Under the pieces are notes generated by a model. It was given only the letters and a program-made list of their open reading frames with translations, did no database searches and was not told the origin of the DNA. Positions 17,925 through 26,624 of a stretch of 64,000 nt of DNA are shown in pieces. Each line of letters starts with the position of its first letter. Position 1 is the first letter of the stretch. The stretch is taken from assembly GCF_030540765.1 (NCBI RefSeq), contig NZ_JAUOEL010000004.1:310001-374000 (forward strand), given 5' to 3'. The translations under genes were made by a program, and so were the position numbers. The stretch comes from Flavivirga jejuensis. Its GTDB lineage: Bacteria; Bacteroidota; Bacteroidia; Flavobacteriales; Flavobacteriaceae.

Positions 17925-18529
17925 AAATTTTAATTTAAAAAGATTAGTTTTAATTTGTTAATACAATGTAATTATTAAGAATATAAGTAATAATAAACCT
18001 TCATTCAATAGCTGTAAATTATGGTTCTTTTTGTAAGAAAAAATAAGTTTTAATTGAATGATTTCTATTAAAATGTTATTTAGAGAGTGTTTTTTGGCTC
18101 AATATTATTTTGAAAACCAAAATTTAATGTACATCTATTTAATAGTTTTTGGATAAGATTATATGAGGCTATTAAAAAGATGAAAATACATGTAATGTGT
18201 TTATTTTTAATATATTAGTATGAATATATTATAAAGAATGTGCATTTTTTTTTACCATCTATGAAGGCTTAATATTTTTTTGTATAATTATTCTTATAAA
18301 AATATCTTAATTATTAAGATTCATAAATAAATATTATATTCCATGGAGTTAAAAGATGTGTAATTAGTGAGAATACAATGAAAAAGGATGATAATTTATA
18401 ATTATTGAACGATAATTTATCCTTTATATTCATCATTCTTTATTATACTTGCGATATAATTCACAGGAATTTTCAGAAAGATTTAAAAGGAATAAAGTCC
18501 TTTTTAACCAAAAACATATAACCATAGAC
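17925..18529. other. divergent AT-rich control region between susC and the GH88 gene
   Basis: No gene seen. The stretch is markedly AT-rich, with several T/A runs but no clear palindromic operator that I could pick out. It must contain the susC promoter and the GH88 promoter. Confidence 0.4.
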
Positions 18530-19744
18530 ATGACTAGATCATTATCATTATTAATATCGACCGTTTTTTTAATAGTTGCATGTGCTTCACCCAAAAAGCA
18601 GGAACCAGTATTTAGCCCAACAGAAATGTTGGATTTAAGTGTTTTAAAAACCAAAGAGAACCTTAAAGGAATATCCGATTCAAATAGCTTTCTAAGAAAT
18701 ATTCCGAAAGGGAAATCAGATTGGAAAGTTGTAGGAGTTAAAAATTGGTGTAGTGGTTTTTGGCCAGGTATTTTGTGGTATGCTTATGAGAATTCTGGGG
18801 ATGAAACAATAAAGAAACGTGCCGAAAATTTTACAGCTTCTATAAAAACAATAGCCTACTCGCCAGCAGAGGATCATGATATAGGTTTTATGGTATACTG
18901 TAGTTATGGAAATGGTTATAGATTGACAGGTAACGAAGCATATAAAAAAGTATTACTATCTGCGGCAGATACTTTGGCAACACTTTACAATCCAAAGGTT
19001 GGGTCTATTCTTTCCTGGCCAGTAAAGGTAGAGGAGTATGGTCATAATACGATAATAGATAATATGATGAATTTGGAGTTGCTTTTTTGGGCAGCTAAAA
19101 ATGGAGGTAATAAGCGTTTGTATGATATTGCAGTAAGCCATGCAGAAGTTACTATGAAGAATCTAGTTAGACCAGATGATGCTGTTTTTCATGTAGGAGA
19201 ATTTGACGGTAATACAGGAGCATTTGTTAAAGGGCATACACACCAAGGGTATGCAGATGAATCTATGTGGGCTAGAGGTCAGGCATGGGGCATTTATGGT
19301 TTCGCAATTGCTTATAGAGAAACAAGAAAGCAAGAATTTTTAGATACCTCTATAAAGCTAGCGAATCATTTTTTAAACCGTTTGCCTGAAGATGGTATAC
19401 CGTATTGGGATTTTGATGATCCAAAAATACCAAATGCCCCAAAAGATGCATCAGCTGCAGCTATAACATCTTGTGGGTTGCTAGAATTGACAGGTTTAGT
19501 TAAAGATGAAAAATTGAAAGAAAAATATATAAAAGCAGCAAATAATTTTGTAGAAAAACTATCATCTAAAGATTACTTTAGTGGAGATACAAGTAAGGCT
19601 CTCTTATTACACTCTACAGGAAATCATCCTAAGAATTCAGAAATTGACGTACCAATAATTTATGCAGATTATTACTATATGGAAGCTTTAACGCGATTAA
19701 AAAAGATGGAGGCAGCAAATAATGCCGCACAAACCCAAAAATAA
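18530..19744 (+). CDS. GH88 unsaturated glucuronyl hydrolase (lipoprotein)
   Basis: The start at ATG 18530 gives a 404-residue protein with a clean lipoprotein signal (MTRSLSLLISTVFLIVACAS). The frame is open further upstream (from 18449), but that start would bury the signal. GH88 features are present: NWCSGFWPGILWYAYE, the segment EDHDIGFMVYCSYGNGYRLTG and IIDNMMNLELLFWAAK, holding the two aspartates equivalent to the catalytic/binding pair of the family, plus HTHQGYADESMWARGQAWGIYG and IPYWDFDDP. The family removes the unsaturated uronic acid left by polysaccharide lyases, by hydrating its double bond. No lyase gene is in the window, so the lyase must act elsewhere. Likely periplasmic, part of the divergent SusCD locus. 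Confidence 0.93.
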   Translation: MTRSLSLLISTVFLIVACASPKKQEPVFSPTEMLDLSVLKTKENLKGISDSNSFLRNIPKGKSDWKVVGVKNWCSGFWPGILWYAYENSGDETIKKRAENFTASIKTIAYSPAEDHDIGFMVYCSYGNGYRLTGNEAYKKVLLSAADTLATLYNPKVGSILSWPVKVEEYGHNTIIDNMMNLELLFWAAKNGGNKRLYDIAVSHAEVTMKNLVRPDDAVFHVGEFDGNTGAFVKGHTHQGYADESMWARGQAWGIYGFAIAYRETRKQEFLDTSIKLANHFLNRLPEDGIPYWDFDDPKIPNAPKDASAAAITSCGLLELTGLVKDEKLKEKYIKAANNFVEKLSSKDYFSGDTSKALLLHSTGNHPKNSEIDVPIIYADYYYMEALTRLKKMEAANNAAQTQK

Positions 19745-19752
19745 ATAGTGTT

Positions 19753-19890
19753 ACTAAGGCTTGAAGATCAAACAATAATTAAGACACGAACCAGCCTGCC
19801 GAATGGCAGGTTGCACGAATTTACACGAATAGAATCTCAATGTATTTGAGATCTCTATGTCTACCGTAAACACGAATCAGACTTTCAGTC
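19753..19890 (+). repeat. 138-bp intergenic repeat, first copy
   Basis: Matches 29416-29553 along its whole length. It lies between the GH88 gene and the NO-sensing operon. Confidence 0.75.
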
Positions 19891-20068
19891 AGTTATAACA
19901 CCTATACAGGTTTGTTACTTTTCTTTGGATGAGCAAAGAAATTGAAGATTCATGAATTCCTAATTTATCAAATAAGATTTGTGAACTAAAAGTAATTAAT
20001 AAATATATAAAAGATGCCGGTACACCGTAGCAGATACAGGTAGGATTTCTTAATAGCCTCTCCTTTGC

Positions 20069-20106
20069 CTCACCCAGAACTGCCTTTTTTCACAGTTATG
20101 GGTGAG
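20069..20106. terminator. strong intergenic hairpin (terminator-like)
   Basis: CTCACCCAGAACTG pairs with CAGTTATGGGTGAG with one mismatch around a T-rich loop. It is about 325 bp after the GH88 stop and 310 bp before the next start. A related hairpin (CAGAACT ... AGTTCTG with the same CTGCCTTTTTTT loop) occurs at 34858-34883 after the PagL gene. Confidence 0.5.
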
Positions 20107-20309
20107 ACAAAATAAAAAAATTAGGTTTTTGCCTCTAAAGTCAAAATAAAACTGACGAAATACTACTATAGCTTGTCTAGAATCTGCAAAGGCAAGGATA
20201 ATCAGTTTCAAGATTTTTTTATTTTATGCTGTAAATCTAATACTAAATTTAATAAAGGATAAACTTGTCCTTTTATTAAGAACAGGTTAAAATCTATACA
20301 AAAAAACCA

Positions 20310-20343
20310 TTCGTCGACACTTAACCGTTATTCATCTACACTT
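20310..20343 (+). promoter_or_regulatory. TTCGTCKACACTT motif, two copies, before the NO-sensing operon
   Basis: TTCGTCGACACTT (20310) and TTCATCTACACTT (20331) form a direct repeat with a 21-bp period. The second copy begins 88 bp before the ATG of the first gene. The same motif occurs 87 and 86 bp before the two downstream secreted-protein genes. LytTR regulators commonly bind direct repeats spaced by about two helical turns, so the operon's own LytTR protein is a plausible ligand (inference). Confidence 0.6.
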
Positions 20344-20418
20344 AATTTCAATCTAGCTAAGGGTGGTCATTCATTTTATCTTACTACATTATTTTTACAT
20401 TATAATTAAAGTTTGGAA

Positions 20419-20835
20419 ATGATGAAAAATAATTTAAAAGTACTTCTTATAGAAGATGATATGATTGAAATCATGAAATTTAATAGGGTTGTGGCGTCTT
20501 TAAAACTTCAGCATACTATCATTGAAGCGAACAATGGAGAAGATGCTTTAAAAATTTTACAAAAAAAAGACGAATTACCTGACATAATTTTATTAGATTT
20601 AAACATGCCAAAAATTAATGGCATAGAATTTTTAAATATTCTTAAAAAAGATAACACTTTAAAATATATACCAACTATTATTTTAACAACCTCTAATAAC
20701 CAGAATGATTTATTAGAATGTTATAAAATAGGGATTGCAGGATATGTTTTAAAACCTTTGAAATACGATGATTATGTTTCTAAAATGGAAAAGATATTAG
20801 CGTATTGGAGTATTAACGAGTTAAAACAAATATAA
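20419..20835 (+). CDS. single-domain response regulator (receiver only)
   Basis: About 138 residues comprising only a receiver domain. Numbering from a possible upstream TTG at 20413, the acidic pocket is E14-D15-D16, the phospho-acceptor is D62 (IILLDLNMP), and the switch lysine is K114 (GYVLKPL), as in Rcp1-type regulators that pair with phytochrome-like kinases. I chose ATG 20419 over the TTG because it follows an A/G-rich stretch. It heads the H-NOX/NosP operon, 8 bp before the H-NOX gene. It has no output domain, so it may act by protein contact or as a phosphate sink for the two kinases. Confidence 0.93.
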   Translation: MMKNNLKVLLIEDDMIEIMKFNRVVASLKLQHTIIEANNGEDALKILQKKDELPDIILLDLNMPKINGIEFLNILKKDNTLKYIPTIILTTSNNQNDLLECYKIGIAGYVLKPLKYDDYVSKMEKILAYWSINELKQI

Positions 20836-20843
20836 AATATAAT

Positions 20844-21383
20844 ATGAAAGGTATTGTTTTTACCGAATTTTTAGATTTAGTAGAAGATAAGTTTGGATTA
20901 GAAATGGTTGATGAAATAATAAACAAGTCTAATCTAGAATCTGGTGGTGTTTACACTTCTGTAGGTACCTACAAGTTTTCAGAAATGTTACAATTGCTTA
21001 ATCATTTAAGTACCAATACAGGAATATCTATCGATGATTTACTATTGGTATATGCAGAACATTTTTTTAGTGTTTTAAAAACTAGCTATCCTGAAATCCT
21101 AGAGACCTACAAAGACCCTATAGAAATGATTTCATCTATTGAAAACCATATACATATAGAAGTTAGAAAAATATATCCAGATGCAGAACTACCAACATTT
21201 GAAGTTCTTGAGAAAACAGGCCATTCGATTATAATGATATACAAATCAAGTAGAGCGATGCATCATTTTGGTTTGGGATTAATGAATAAAACATTTGAAC
21301 ATTTTAACACAGCTGCTACGATTGAGTTAGAAAAAATAAAAGAAGACGGTACCGAAGTTAAGTTTATAATTAATAAAAATTAA
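20844..21383 (+). CDS. H-NOX heme-based nitric oxide sensor
   Basis: A 179-residue stand-alone H-NOX (HNOB) domain, the usual size. The proximal heme ligand is H104 in HIEVRKIYPDAELP, and the heme-propionate motif YxSxR is Y133-S135-R137, both offset by exactly +2 from Thermoanaerobacter H-NOX (H102, Y131, S133, R135). By eye the distal tyrosine of oxygen-binding members is replaced by F142, which predicts NO selectivity over O2. The stop codon overlaps the start of a histidine kinase gene (TAATG), the arrangement known for H-NOX/kinase pairs in which NO-bound H-NOX inhibits the kinase. Cytoplasmic, soluble. Confidence 0.93.
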   Translation: MKGIVFTEFLDLVEDKFGLEMVDEIINKSNLESGGVYTSVGTYKFSEMLQLLNHLSTNTGISIDDLLLVYAEHFFSVLKTSYPEILETYKDPIEMISSIENHIHIEVRKIYPDAELPTFEVLEKTGHSIIMIYKSSRAMHHFGLGLMNKTFEHFNTAATIELEKIKEDGTEVKFIINKN

Positions 21384-22972
21384 TGAGTCAAGATAAAATT
21401 GACGTACTACAGCGTGCACTTGCCCGCGAAAAAGCTGCCAGAAAACAGGCGGAAAAAATCCTTGAAGATAAATCTTTAGAGTTATACGATGCTAAAGAAA
21501 AGTTAGAACAATCATATTTAGAGTTGGAAGCATCGTTGAATAAAAAAGACTCGCAATTACAGGGTGTTTTTGAAAACATTGTAGATGCCTATGTTATTAT
21601 GGATCTTTTGGGCAATATTCTTAAAATGAATGAAGCTGCTGTATCTTTGTTAGGTTTTAATCACGCTAAAGAAAATTTCAACCTTATAAAAATGGCAGCC
21701 CCTGAAGAGGTACAGCGTGTTTTAGAATCGTTTAATATTCTTTTTAAAAAGGGGTCACTTACAGATTTTCATTTAAATATTATTACAAGGAAAAACGAAC
21801 CGAAATTAGTACATATTAATGCCAGTATTATTTACGATAATGGAACACCTGTAGCAGCCCAAGGTATTGTTAGAGATATAACATTAGATAATAAATATAA
21901 AAATCGGTTAGAAACAGAGCGCCAAAAGTATAGTAACATTATCGCTAATATGAATTTAGGTTTGGTTGAAACTGGTATTGACGATAAAATATTAATGGTT
22001 AATCAAAGTTTTTCCAAAATGTCTGGATATTCAGAAGAAGAGATAATAGGAAAAACAGGAAAAGAACTATTTATAACAGAAGAAAATGCGGAAATTATTG
22101 AAACTAAAGATTCGAAACGCCATAGAGGTGAAGCGCATTCTTATGAAATAAAGGTTAGAAACAAATTAGGAGAAGACAGGTATTGGTTAGTAAGTGGTGC
22201 TGCAAATTATAATTTAGAAGGAAAGGTTGTAGGTTCTATAGGGGTTCATTTAGATATAACTGGTATAAGAAAATTAGAACATCAAAAAGAAAAATTACTG
22301 AATGATTTATCTAAAAGTAATGAAGAATTAAAAGAATATGCACATGTTGTATCGCACGATTTAAAATCACCTTTACGTAGTATAGATGCTTTAGTTAGTT
22401 GGATTAAAGAAGATAATAAAGGTAAATTAGATCCTACCAGTATTCAGAATTTTGAGTTAATTGAGACGACATTAGAGAAAATGGAACAACTTATATCTGA
22501 TGTGCTAAGTTATTCGAGTATAGGTTCCGAAAAAAATGAGAAAACAGACGTCGATCTGGATAAAGTTGTTAAAGATCTAATTAAGATTCTTTATGTGCCA
22601 GATCATATTTCTATCAATATTGAAAATACGTTACCAACCATTAAAGGAGAACGTATGAAACTACAACAAGTATTTCAAAATTTAATTGGGAATGCTATTA
22701 AATTTATTGATAAAGAAAAAGGCTTCATTACTATCCAGGTTAAATCACTTCGTACACATTATAAGTTCTCTATAGCAGATAATGGCATGGGGATAGAGAA
22801 GCAATTTCATAATAGGATTTTTAAAATATTTCATGCTTTAAATAAAAGTAAAGACTCTACTGGCATTGGATTATCCATAGTAAAAAAGATAATTGATTTG
22901 CATGAAGGAGAAATTTGGTTGGAAAGTAACCCTGGTGAAGGAACTACATTCTTCTTCACTCTTAAAAAATAA
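21383..22972 (+). CDS. H-NOX-associated PAS-PAS sensor histidine kinase
   Basis: 529 residues, no membrane segment. Residues 5-58 form a charged coiled coil (RALAREKAARKQAEKI), then PAS domains at about 57-175 (VFENIVDAYVIMDLLGNIL) and 180-300 (IIANMNLGLVETGI). The HisKA phospho-acceptor is H325 (VVSHDLKSPLR); the ATPase has N437 in the N-box, DNGMG (466-470) and STGIGLSIV (G2). It overlaps the H-NOX stop codon, so the H-NOX is its expected input. There is no attached receiver, so phosphate must go to separate proteins: the receiver at 20419, the Hpt at 25171 or the LytTR regulator at 25501. Its core is closely related to the second kinase at 24109. Confidence 0.95.
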   Translation: MSQDKIDVLQRALAREKAARKQAEKILEDKSLELYDAKEKLEQSYLELEASLNKKDSQLQGVFENIVDAYVIMDLLGNILKMNEAAVSLLGFNHAKENFNLIKMAAPEEVQRVLESFNILFKKGSLTDFHLNIITRKNEPKLVHINASIIYDNGTPVAAQGIVRDITLDNKYKNRLETERQKYSNIIANMNLGLVETGIDDKILMVNQSFSKMSGYSEEEIIGKTGKELFITEENAEIIETKDSKRHRGEAHSYEIKVRNKLGEDRYWLVSGAANYNLEGKVVGSIGVHLDITGIRKLEHQKEKLLNDLSKSNEELKEYAHVVSHDLKSPLRSIDALVSWIKEDNKGKLDPTSIQNFELIETTLEKMEQLISDVLSYSSIGSEKNEKTDVDLDKVVKDLIKILYVPDHISINIENTLPTIKGERMKLQQVFQNLIGNAIKFIDKEKGFITIQVKSLRTHYKFSIADNGMGIEKQFHNRIFKIFHALNKSKDSTGIGLSIVKKIIDLHEGEIWLESNPGEGTTFFFTLKK

Positions 22973-22975
22973 AAG

Positions 22976-24109
22976 ATGAAAACGGTACAATTAAAAAAAC
23001 ACAAAACTGCTGATTGGAACTATTTAACAGAAAATATAACACTAAAAAAACCATTAGTTTTAGTTTTTGGTAATAGGTATATGCTAGAAGACGACACTAT
23101 TTTTGAAGATGTGAAAGCGCTTTATCCAGACGGACATTTAGTGTTTGGTTCTACCAGTGGCGATATAACGTCCAATAGTGTTGATGATGATAGCATTACA
23201 GTTACAGCCATTGAATTTGAAAAAAGTCAGTTTTTAATTAAAACCAGTAATATTTTAAATTCAGATTTAGATAGTTATAAAACAGGAGTCGATTTAGTAA
23301 ATCAGTTTCCAGAAAAAGGATTAAAATACATTTTTGTATTGTCTGAAGGTAGTTTTATTAATGGTAGTGAGTTAACCAAAGGTATGAATGCCTCAATCCA
23401 AAACAATATTTTAATTACAGGCGGACTTTGTGGTGATGCCGCCAGATTTGAAAAAACGGTAGCATCCTATAACGAAAACCCTAAACCAGGAGAAATTGTT
23501 GCCATAGGATTTTATGGTGAGACGTTGGAAGCTTCTTTTTCTATTCATGGTGGTTGGACACCCTTTGGTCCAGAGCGTGTGGTAACAAAATCAGAGTCGA
23601 ATGTCCTTTATGAATTAGACAATCAACCAGCGCTCGATTTATATAAAAAATATTTAGGAGATAAATCTAACGAATTACCAGCCGCCGCCTTATTGTATCC
23701 TCTTAACGTAAAATCCTTAAAAGAAAAACAATCTTTTGTTAGAACTATTTTAAATATTAATGAAAAAGATAATGCCATGATTCTCGCTGGAGATATTCCA
23801 GAAAACTCTAAGGTACAACTCATGATGACCAATGTGGATAATATTGCCAATGCCTCAGAGCGTGCAGCTAAACAAGCATTAGAACTAAGAACCAATACCT
23901 CTCAATTGGCATTATTAGTAAGTTGTATTGGGAGAAAATTGGTTTTAGACCAACGTGTTGAAGAAGAAATTGAAGAAGTTGTTGCGGTTGTTGGACAAGA
24001 CACCACTATTTGTGGCTTTTATTCTTACGGAGAAATTGCACCTTTTCATGGTGAGAATAATTGTCAACTTCATAATCAAACCATGACTATAACGTTAATT
24101 AGCGAATAA
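22976..24109 (+). CDS. FIST-domain protein, NosP-like heme nitric oxide sensor
   Basis: 377 residues comprising the FIST N and C domains from end to end: LVLVFGNRYMLED, YPDGHLVFGSTSGDI, ILITGGLCGDAARF, PGEIVAIGFYG, HGGWTPFGPERVVTKSE in the N half; AAALLYPLN, LAGDIPENSKVQLM, ALLVSCIGRKLVL and ICGFYSYGEIAPF in the C half. Stand-alone FIST proteins next to histidine kinases include NosP, a heme protein that binds NO and controls its partner kinase (NahK). Its stop codon overlaps the start of such a kinase. I cannot name the heme ligand from sequence, so heme binding is an inference from family and context. Confidence 0.88.
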   Translation: MKTVQLKKHKTADWNYLTENITLKKPLVLVFGNRYMLEDDTIFEDVKALYPDGHLVFGSTSGDITSNSVDDDSITVTAIEFEKSQFLIKTSNILNSDLDSYKTGVDLVNQFPEKGLKYIFVLSEGSFINGSELTKGMNASIQNNILITGGLCGDAARFEKTVASYNENPKPGEIVAIGFYGETLEASFSIHGGWTPFGPERVVTKSESNVLYELDNQPALDLYKKYLGDKSNELPAAALLYPLNVKSLKEKQSFVRTILNINEKDNAMILAGDIPENSKVQLMMTNVDNIANASERAAKQALELRTNTSQLALLVSCIGRKLVLDQRVEEEIEEVVAVVGQDTTICGFYSYGEIAPFHGENNCQLHNQTMTITLISE

Positions 24110-25158
24110 TGAATTCATTACTAAAACGTCAATTACGTAAATGTTTTCCAGAAGGATTGACAGGCTCTAAAGATTTGGAGCGATTTATAGATGCTGTAGA
24201 TAGATCGTATCATAATTTTGACGAACAATATGTTATGCAGCAACGGGCTATGGCTATTAGTTCTGATGAGTTGTCTGTTGCAAACGAACAATTAAAACAA
24301 GAAACGAATACGCAACAAGAAGTTATAAATAAATTAAAGCGGGTTATAGAAACACTTAAATTTTATGAACTTCCAAATAATAACAGTCTGGAAAATGTAG
24401 ATTTAGATGGTATAAAATTGATAGATTTTATAGACAATCAAACTAAAGAGATCGTAGAGATGAACAAGCAACGTGAAAAGCTCTTAAATGAGTTAGCGCA
24501 TCAAAATCAGGAGTTAAGTGATTATGCACATATGGTATCTCACGATTTAAAATCCCCGTTAAGAAGCATTGATGCATTAACGTCTTGGTTAAATAGTGAT
24601 TATCACGATAAGCTTGACGATAGTGGTAAGGATAATATAAAACTTATTAGAGATAATGTAGAAAAAATGGATACCCTTATTACGGGTATTTTAGAATATT
24701 CTACCATTGGTAAAAATCAATTAGAAAGCTATGATGTAGATCTCAATAAAATTATAGATAACATTCTGAATGTTATTGAGATACCTAAACATATTTCTAT
24801 AGTGAAAAAAGGAAGCTTACCTGTTTTAATAGGGAATAAGTATAGGTTACAACAACTCTTTCAAAACCTAATCGATAATGCCATAAATAATAATGATAAA
24901 ACATCAGGGCTTATTGAGATTGGTGTAAAAAGCCAGGAAAACTTTTGGGAGTTTTATATAAAGGATAATGGTAAGGGGATTGATGCTCCCTATTTCGATA
25001 AAATTTTTAAAACCTTTCATAAATTAGAGAATAACACCCAATCAACAGGTATTGGACTATCTATAGTTAAGAAAATTATCGACCTGTACGATGGTAAGAT
25101 TTGGTTAACCTCTCAATTAGGTAAAGGAACAACTTTCTATTTCACCATAAAAAAGTAA
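24109..25158 (+). CDS. NosP-associated sensor histidine kinase
   Basis: 349 residues, soluble. The first 60 residues (LLKRQLRKCFPEG, RFIDAVDRSYHNFDEQ) resemble the segment often found in kinases encoded next to FIST proteins, followed by a coiled coil to about 135. The kinase core has H145 (MVSHDLKSPLR), an N-box (FQNLIDNAI), DNGKGID and STGIGLSIVKKI. No PAS or other sensor domain is present, so sensing must be supplied by the overlapping FIST/NosP gene. The region around the histidine (YAHMVSHDLKSPLRSIDAL) is nearly identical to that of the kinase at 21383, which suggests that both feed the same partner. Confidence 0.94.
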   Translation: MNSLLKRQLRKCFPEGLTGSKDLERFIDAVDRSYHNFDEQYVMQQRAMAISSDELSVANEQLKQETNTQQEVINKLKRVIETLKFYELPNNNSLENVDLDGIKLIDFIDNQTKEIVEMNKQREKLLNELAHQNQELSDYAHMVSHDLKSPLRSIDALTSWLNSDYHDKLDDSGKDNIKLIRDNVEKMDTLITGILEYSTIGKNQLESYDVDLNKIIDNILNVIEIPKHISIVKKGSLPVLIGNKYRLQQLFQNLIDNAINNNDKTSGLIEIGVKSQENFWEFYIKDNGKGIDAPYFDKIFKTFHKLENNTQSTGIGLSIVKKIIDLYDGKIWLTSQLGKGTTFYFTIKK

Positions 25159-25170
25159 CTTACACAGCTT

Positions 25171-25491
25171 ATGGAGCAACCTAATTTATCATACATTGAT
25201 ACGCTTTCTGGAGATGATAAAGCCTTTAAAGAAAAGATGATTTCTATTATTAAAGCTGAATTTCCAGAAGAAAAAGCGGTATACTTTAAAAACATTGAAG
25301 CTAAAAACTTTAACGAAGCTTCGGAAAATGTACACAAACTTAAACATAAAATTAGTATTTTAGGGCTTGAAAAGAGTTATGAGGTCGCTACAGATTATGA
25401 AAACAATTTAAAAAACAATCATGATGATGCGGAAAAAGAAACGTTTAAAATCATTCTTGAAAACATGACCAACTTTTTAGATACTTTATAA
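25171..25491 (+). CDS. histidine phosphotransfer (Hpt) protein
   Basis: A 106-residue all-helical protein with the Hpt active site VHKLKHKISILGL, phospho-histidine H55 (H-x-L-K). Stand-alone Hpt proteins shuttle phosphate between receivers and so integrate several kinases. It is 12 bp after the second kinase and 9 bp before the LytTR regulator. This fits a relay in which the two NO-controlled kinases converge, and it parallels the NosP-kinase/Hpt circuits known in proteobacteria. Confidence 0.9.
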   Translation: MEQPNLSYIDTLSGDDKAFKEKMISIIKAEFPEEKAVYFKNIEAKNFNEASENVHKLKHKISILGLEKSYEVATDYENNLKNNHDDAEKETFKIILENMTNFLDTL

Positions 25492-25500
25492 TTTTATTTT

Positions 25501-26220
25501 ATGAATTGTATTATAATTGATGATGAATCCACTGCCAGAGCTATTATAGCACAACTATGTACTAATATTCCAAGTTTAAATGTTTTAGAAGAATTCCAAA
25601 ATGCACTACAAGCTATCAAATATTTAAATCAGAATGATGTAGATCTTATCTTTTTAGATATTCATATGCCAGATTTTACAGGCTTTGATTTTATTCAAAC
25701 ACTAAAAAGTCTGCCTAAAATAATTTTAACGACCTCCGATTCTCAATTTGCTATTGAAGCTTTTGAGTATGATTGTATTGTCGATTATTTAGTAAAACCC
25801 ATTACATTGCCGCGTTTTGAAAAGGCGATTCAAAAAGCAGAATCAACTAAAATAAAAACAGAAGTACCAACAACGGCAATGGCAACAGATGATGTTGAAA
25901 CGTTATCTGGTAATGATTTATATATAAATATAGACAGGCGTTTAATAAAACTAGATATTCCTAGTATTTATCTTATAGAAGCTAAAGGAGATTATATCAA
26001 TGTAAAAACCGAAGACAAAAACTATACAGTACATTCTACATTAAAGAAAATAGAAGATAAATTGCCTAACGATTTATTCTTAAAAGTACATCGCTCATAT
26101 ATTATCAACATTAAAAAAATCATAGATATTGAAGATAATAGTGTATTGATTAAAAAAGATGTAATTCCAGTAAGTCGCTCAAACCGTCCAGAGTTAATGA
26201 AACGATTGAATTTGTTGTAA
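25501..26220 (+). CDS. LytTR-family response regulator
   Basis: 239 residues: receiver 1-120 with D7-D8, phospho-acceptor D53 (LIFLDIHMP) and K99 (DYLVKPI), then a LytTR DNA-binding domain at about 140-239 (LYINIDRRLIKLDIPSIYLIEA, GDYINVKT, LFLKVHRSYIIN, PVSRSNRPEL). This is the only DNA-binding protein of the operon and therefore the likely transcriptional output. A TTCGTCKACACTT motif lies at a fixed distance before this operon and before the next two genes. The receiver lacks any extra sensor, and the Hpt gene lies 9 bp upstream. Confidence 0.95.
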   Translation: MNCIIIDDESTARAIIAQLCTNIPSLNVLEEFQNALQAIKYLNQNDVDLIFLDIHMPDFTGFDFIQTLKSLPKIILTTSDSQFAIEAFEYDCIVDYLVKPITLPRFEKAIQKAESTKIKTEVPTTAMATDDVETLSGNDLYINIDRRLIKLDIPSIYLIEAKGDYINVKTEDKNYTVHSTLKKIEDKLPNDLFLKVHRSYIINIKKIIDIEDNSVLIKKDVIPVSRSNRPELMKRLNLL

Positions 26221-26467
26221 ACTTTAAAACAACAGGGCGTTATTTTTGACTGAACAAAGTATGAGTGACGAGATATCATATAAGAGTTCATTTTATAATG
26301 CGATGTCTCAAAATCGTACCTTATTTCGACATGATTCCTAAATTATAATTCCATGTTCCTAATCCGTTTGTTACAGAGCGAAATATAAGTGATGAGGTGA
26401 CTTGAAACAATACTATAGTGATCCTTTTATAATTGAGTGATTATGCAATTAATATAATGTGTCATTT

Positions 26468-26498
26468 AAAGGCAAATACTTAGGTTTTTGCCTTTTTA
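26468..26498 (+). terminator. terminator of the NO-sensing operon
   Basis: AAAGGCAAA ... TTTTTGCCTTTTT hairpin with a T tail, 250 bp after the LytTR stop codon. The same GGCAAA/TTTGCC design ends the next two genes. Confidence 0.75.
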
Positions 26499-26537
26499 TT
26501 GGTCTCATAATTACCGTTTAACGATTAAAACAATCAA

Positions 26538-26571
26538 TTCGTCGACACTTTTTCTTGCATTCACCGAAAAT
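26538..26571 (+). promoter_or_regulatory. TTCGTCKACACTT motif plus ACCGAAAAT before secreted-protein gene 1
   Basis: TTCGTCGACACTT at 26538, 87 bp before the start codon, then ACCGAAAAT at 26563. Both elements recur before gene 2 with nearly the same spacing (25 and 24 bp from motif start). They lie just upstream of a -7-like box, where an activator would bind. Confidence 0.6.
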
Positions 26572-26624
26572 TAAAGTTTCAAAACATATAATAACTTATA
26601 CTTGTAGTATAAAACAACAAAACC

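Larger units (their letters stand above)
19745..20418. other. intergenic region with a dispersed repeat copy, hairpin and the NO-operon promoter
   Basis: No gene seen. 19753-19890 is nearly identical in sequence and equal in length (138 bp) to 29416-29553; both hold a CCTGCC-GAAT-GGCAGG hairpin. 20069-20106 is a hairpin (separate entry). The end carries the TTCGTCKACACTT motif in two copies 21 bp apart. Confidence 0.6.
26221..26624. other. intergenic region between the NO operon and the first secreted-protein gene
   Basis: No gene seen. It contains the operon terminator (26468-26498), the regulatory motif (26538-26571) and a TATACTTG box at 26597-26604 that resembles the flavobacterial -7 element TAnnTTTG. 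26221-26460 shows nothing I can name. Confidence 0.5.

Noticed and set aside
20413-20418. Upstream TTG as start of the receiver gene
   Set aside because: ATG at 20419 is two codons downstream and better placed; it also makes the motif spacing agree with the other two genes.
20324-26520. ACCGTT sequences near 20324 and 26513 as classical LytTR half-sites
   Set aside because: They fit only part of the published LytTR pattern and are absent before the third gene; the TTCGTCKACACTT motif is the consistent signal.
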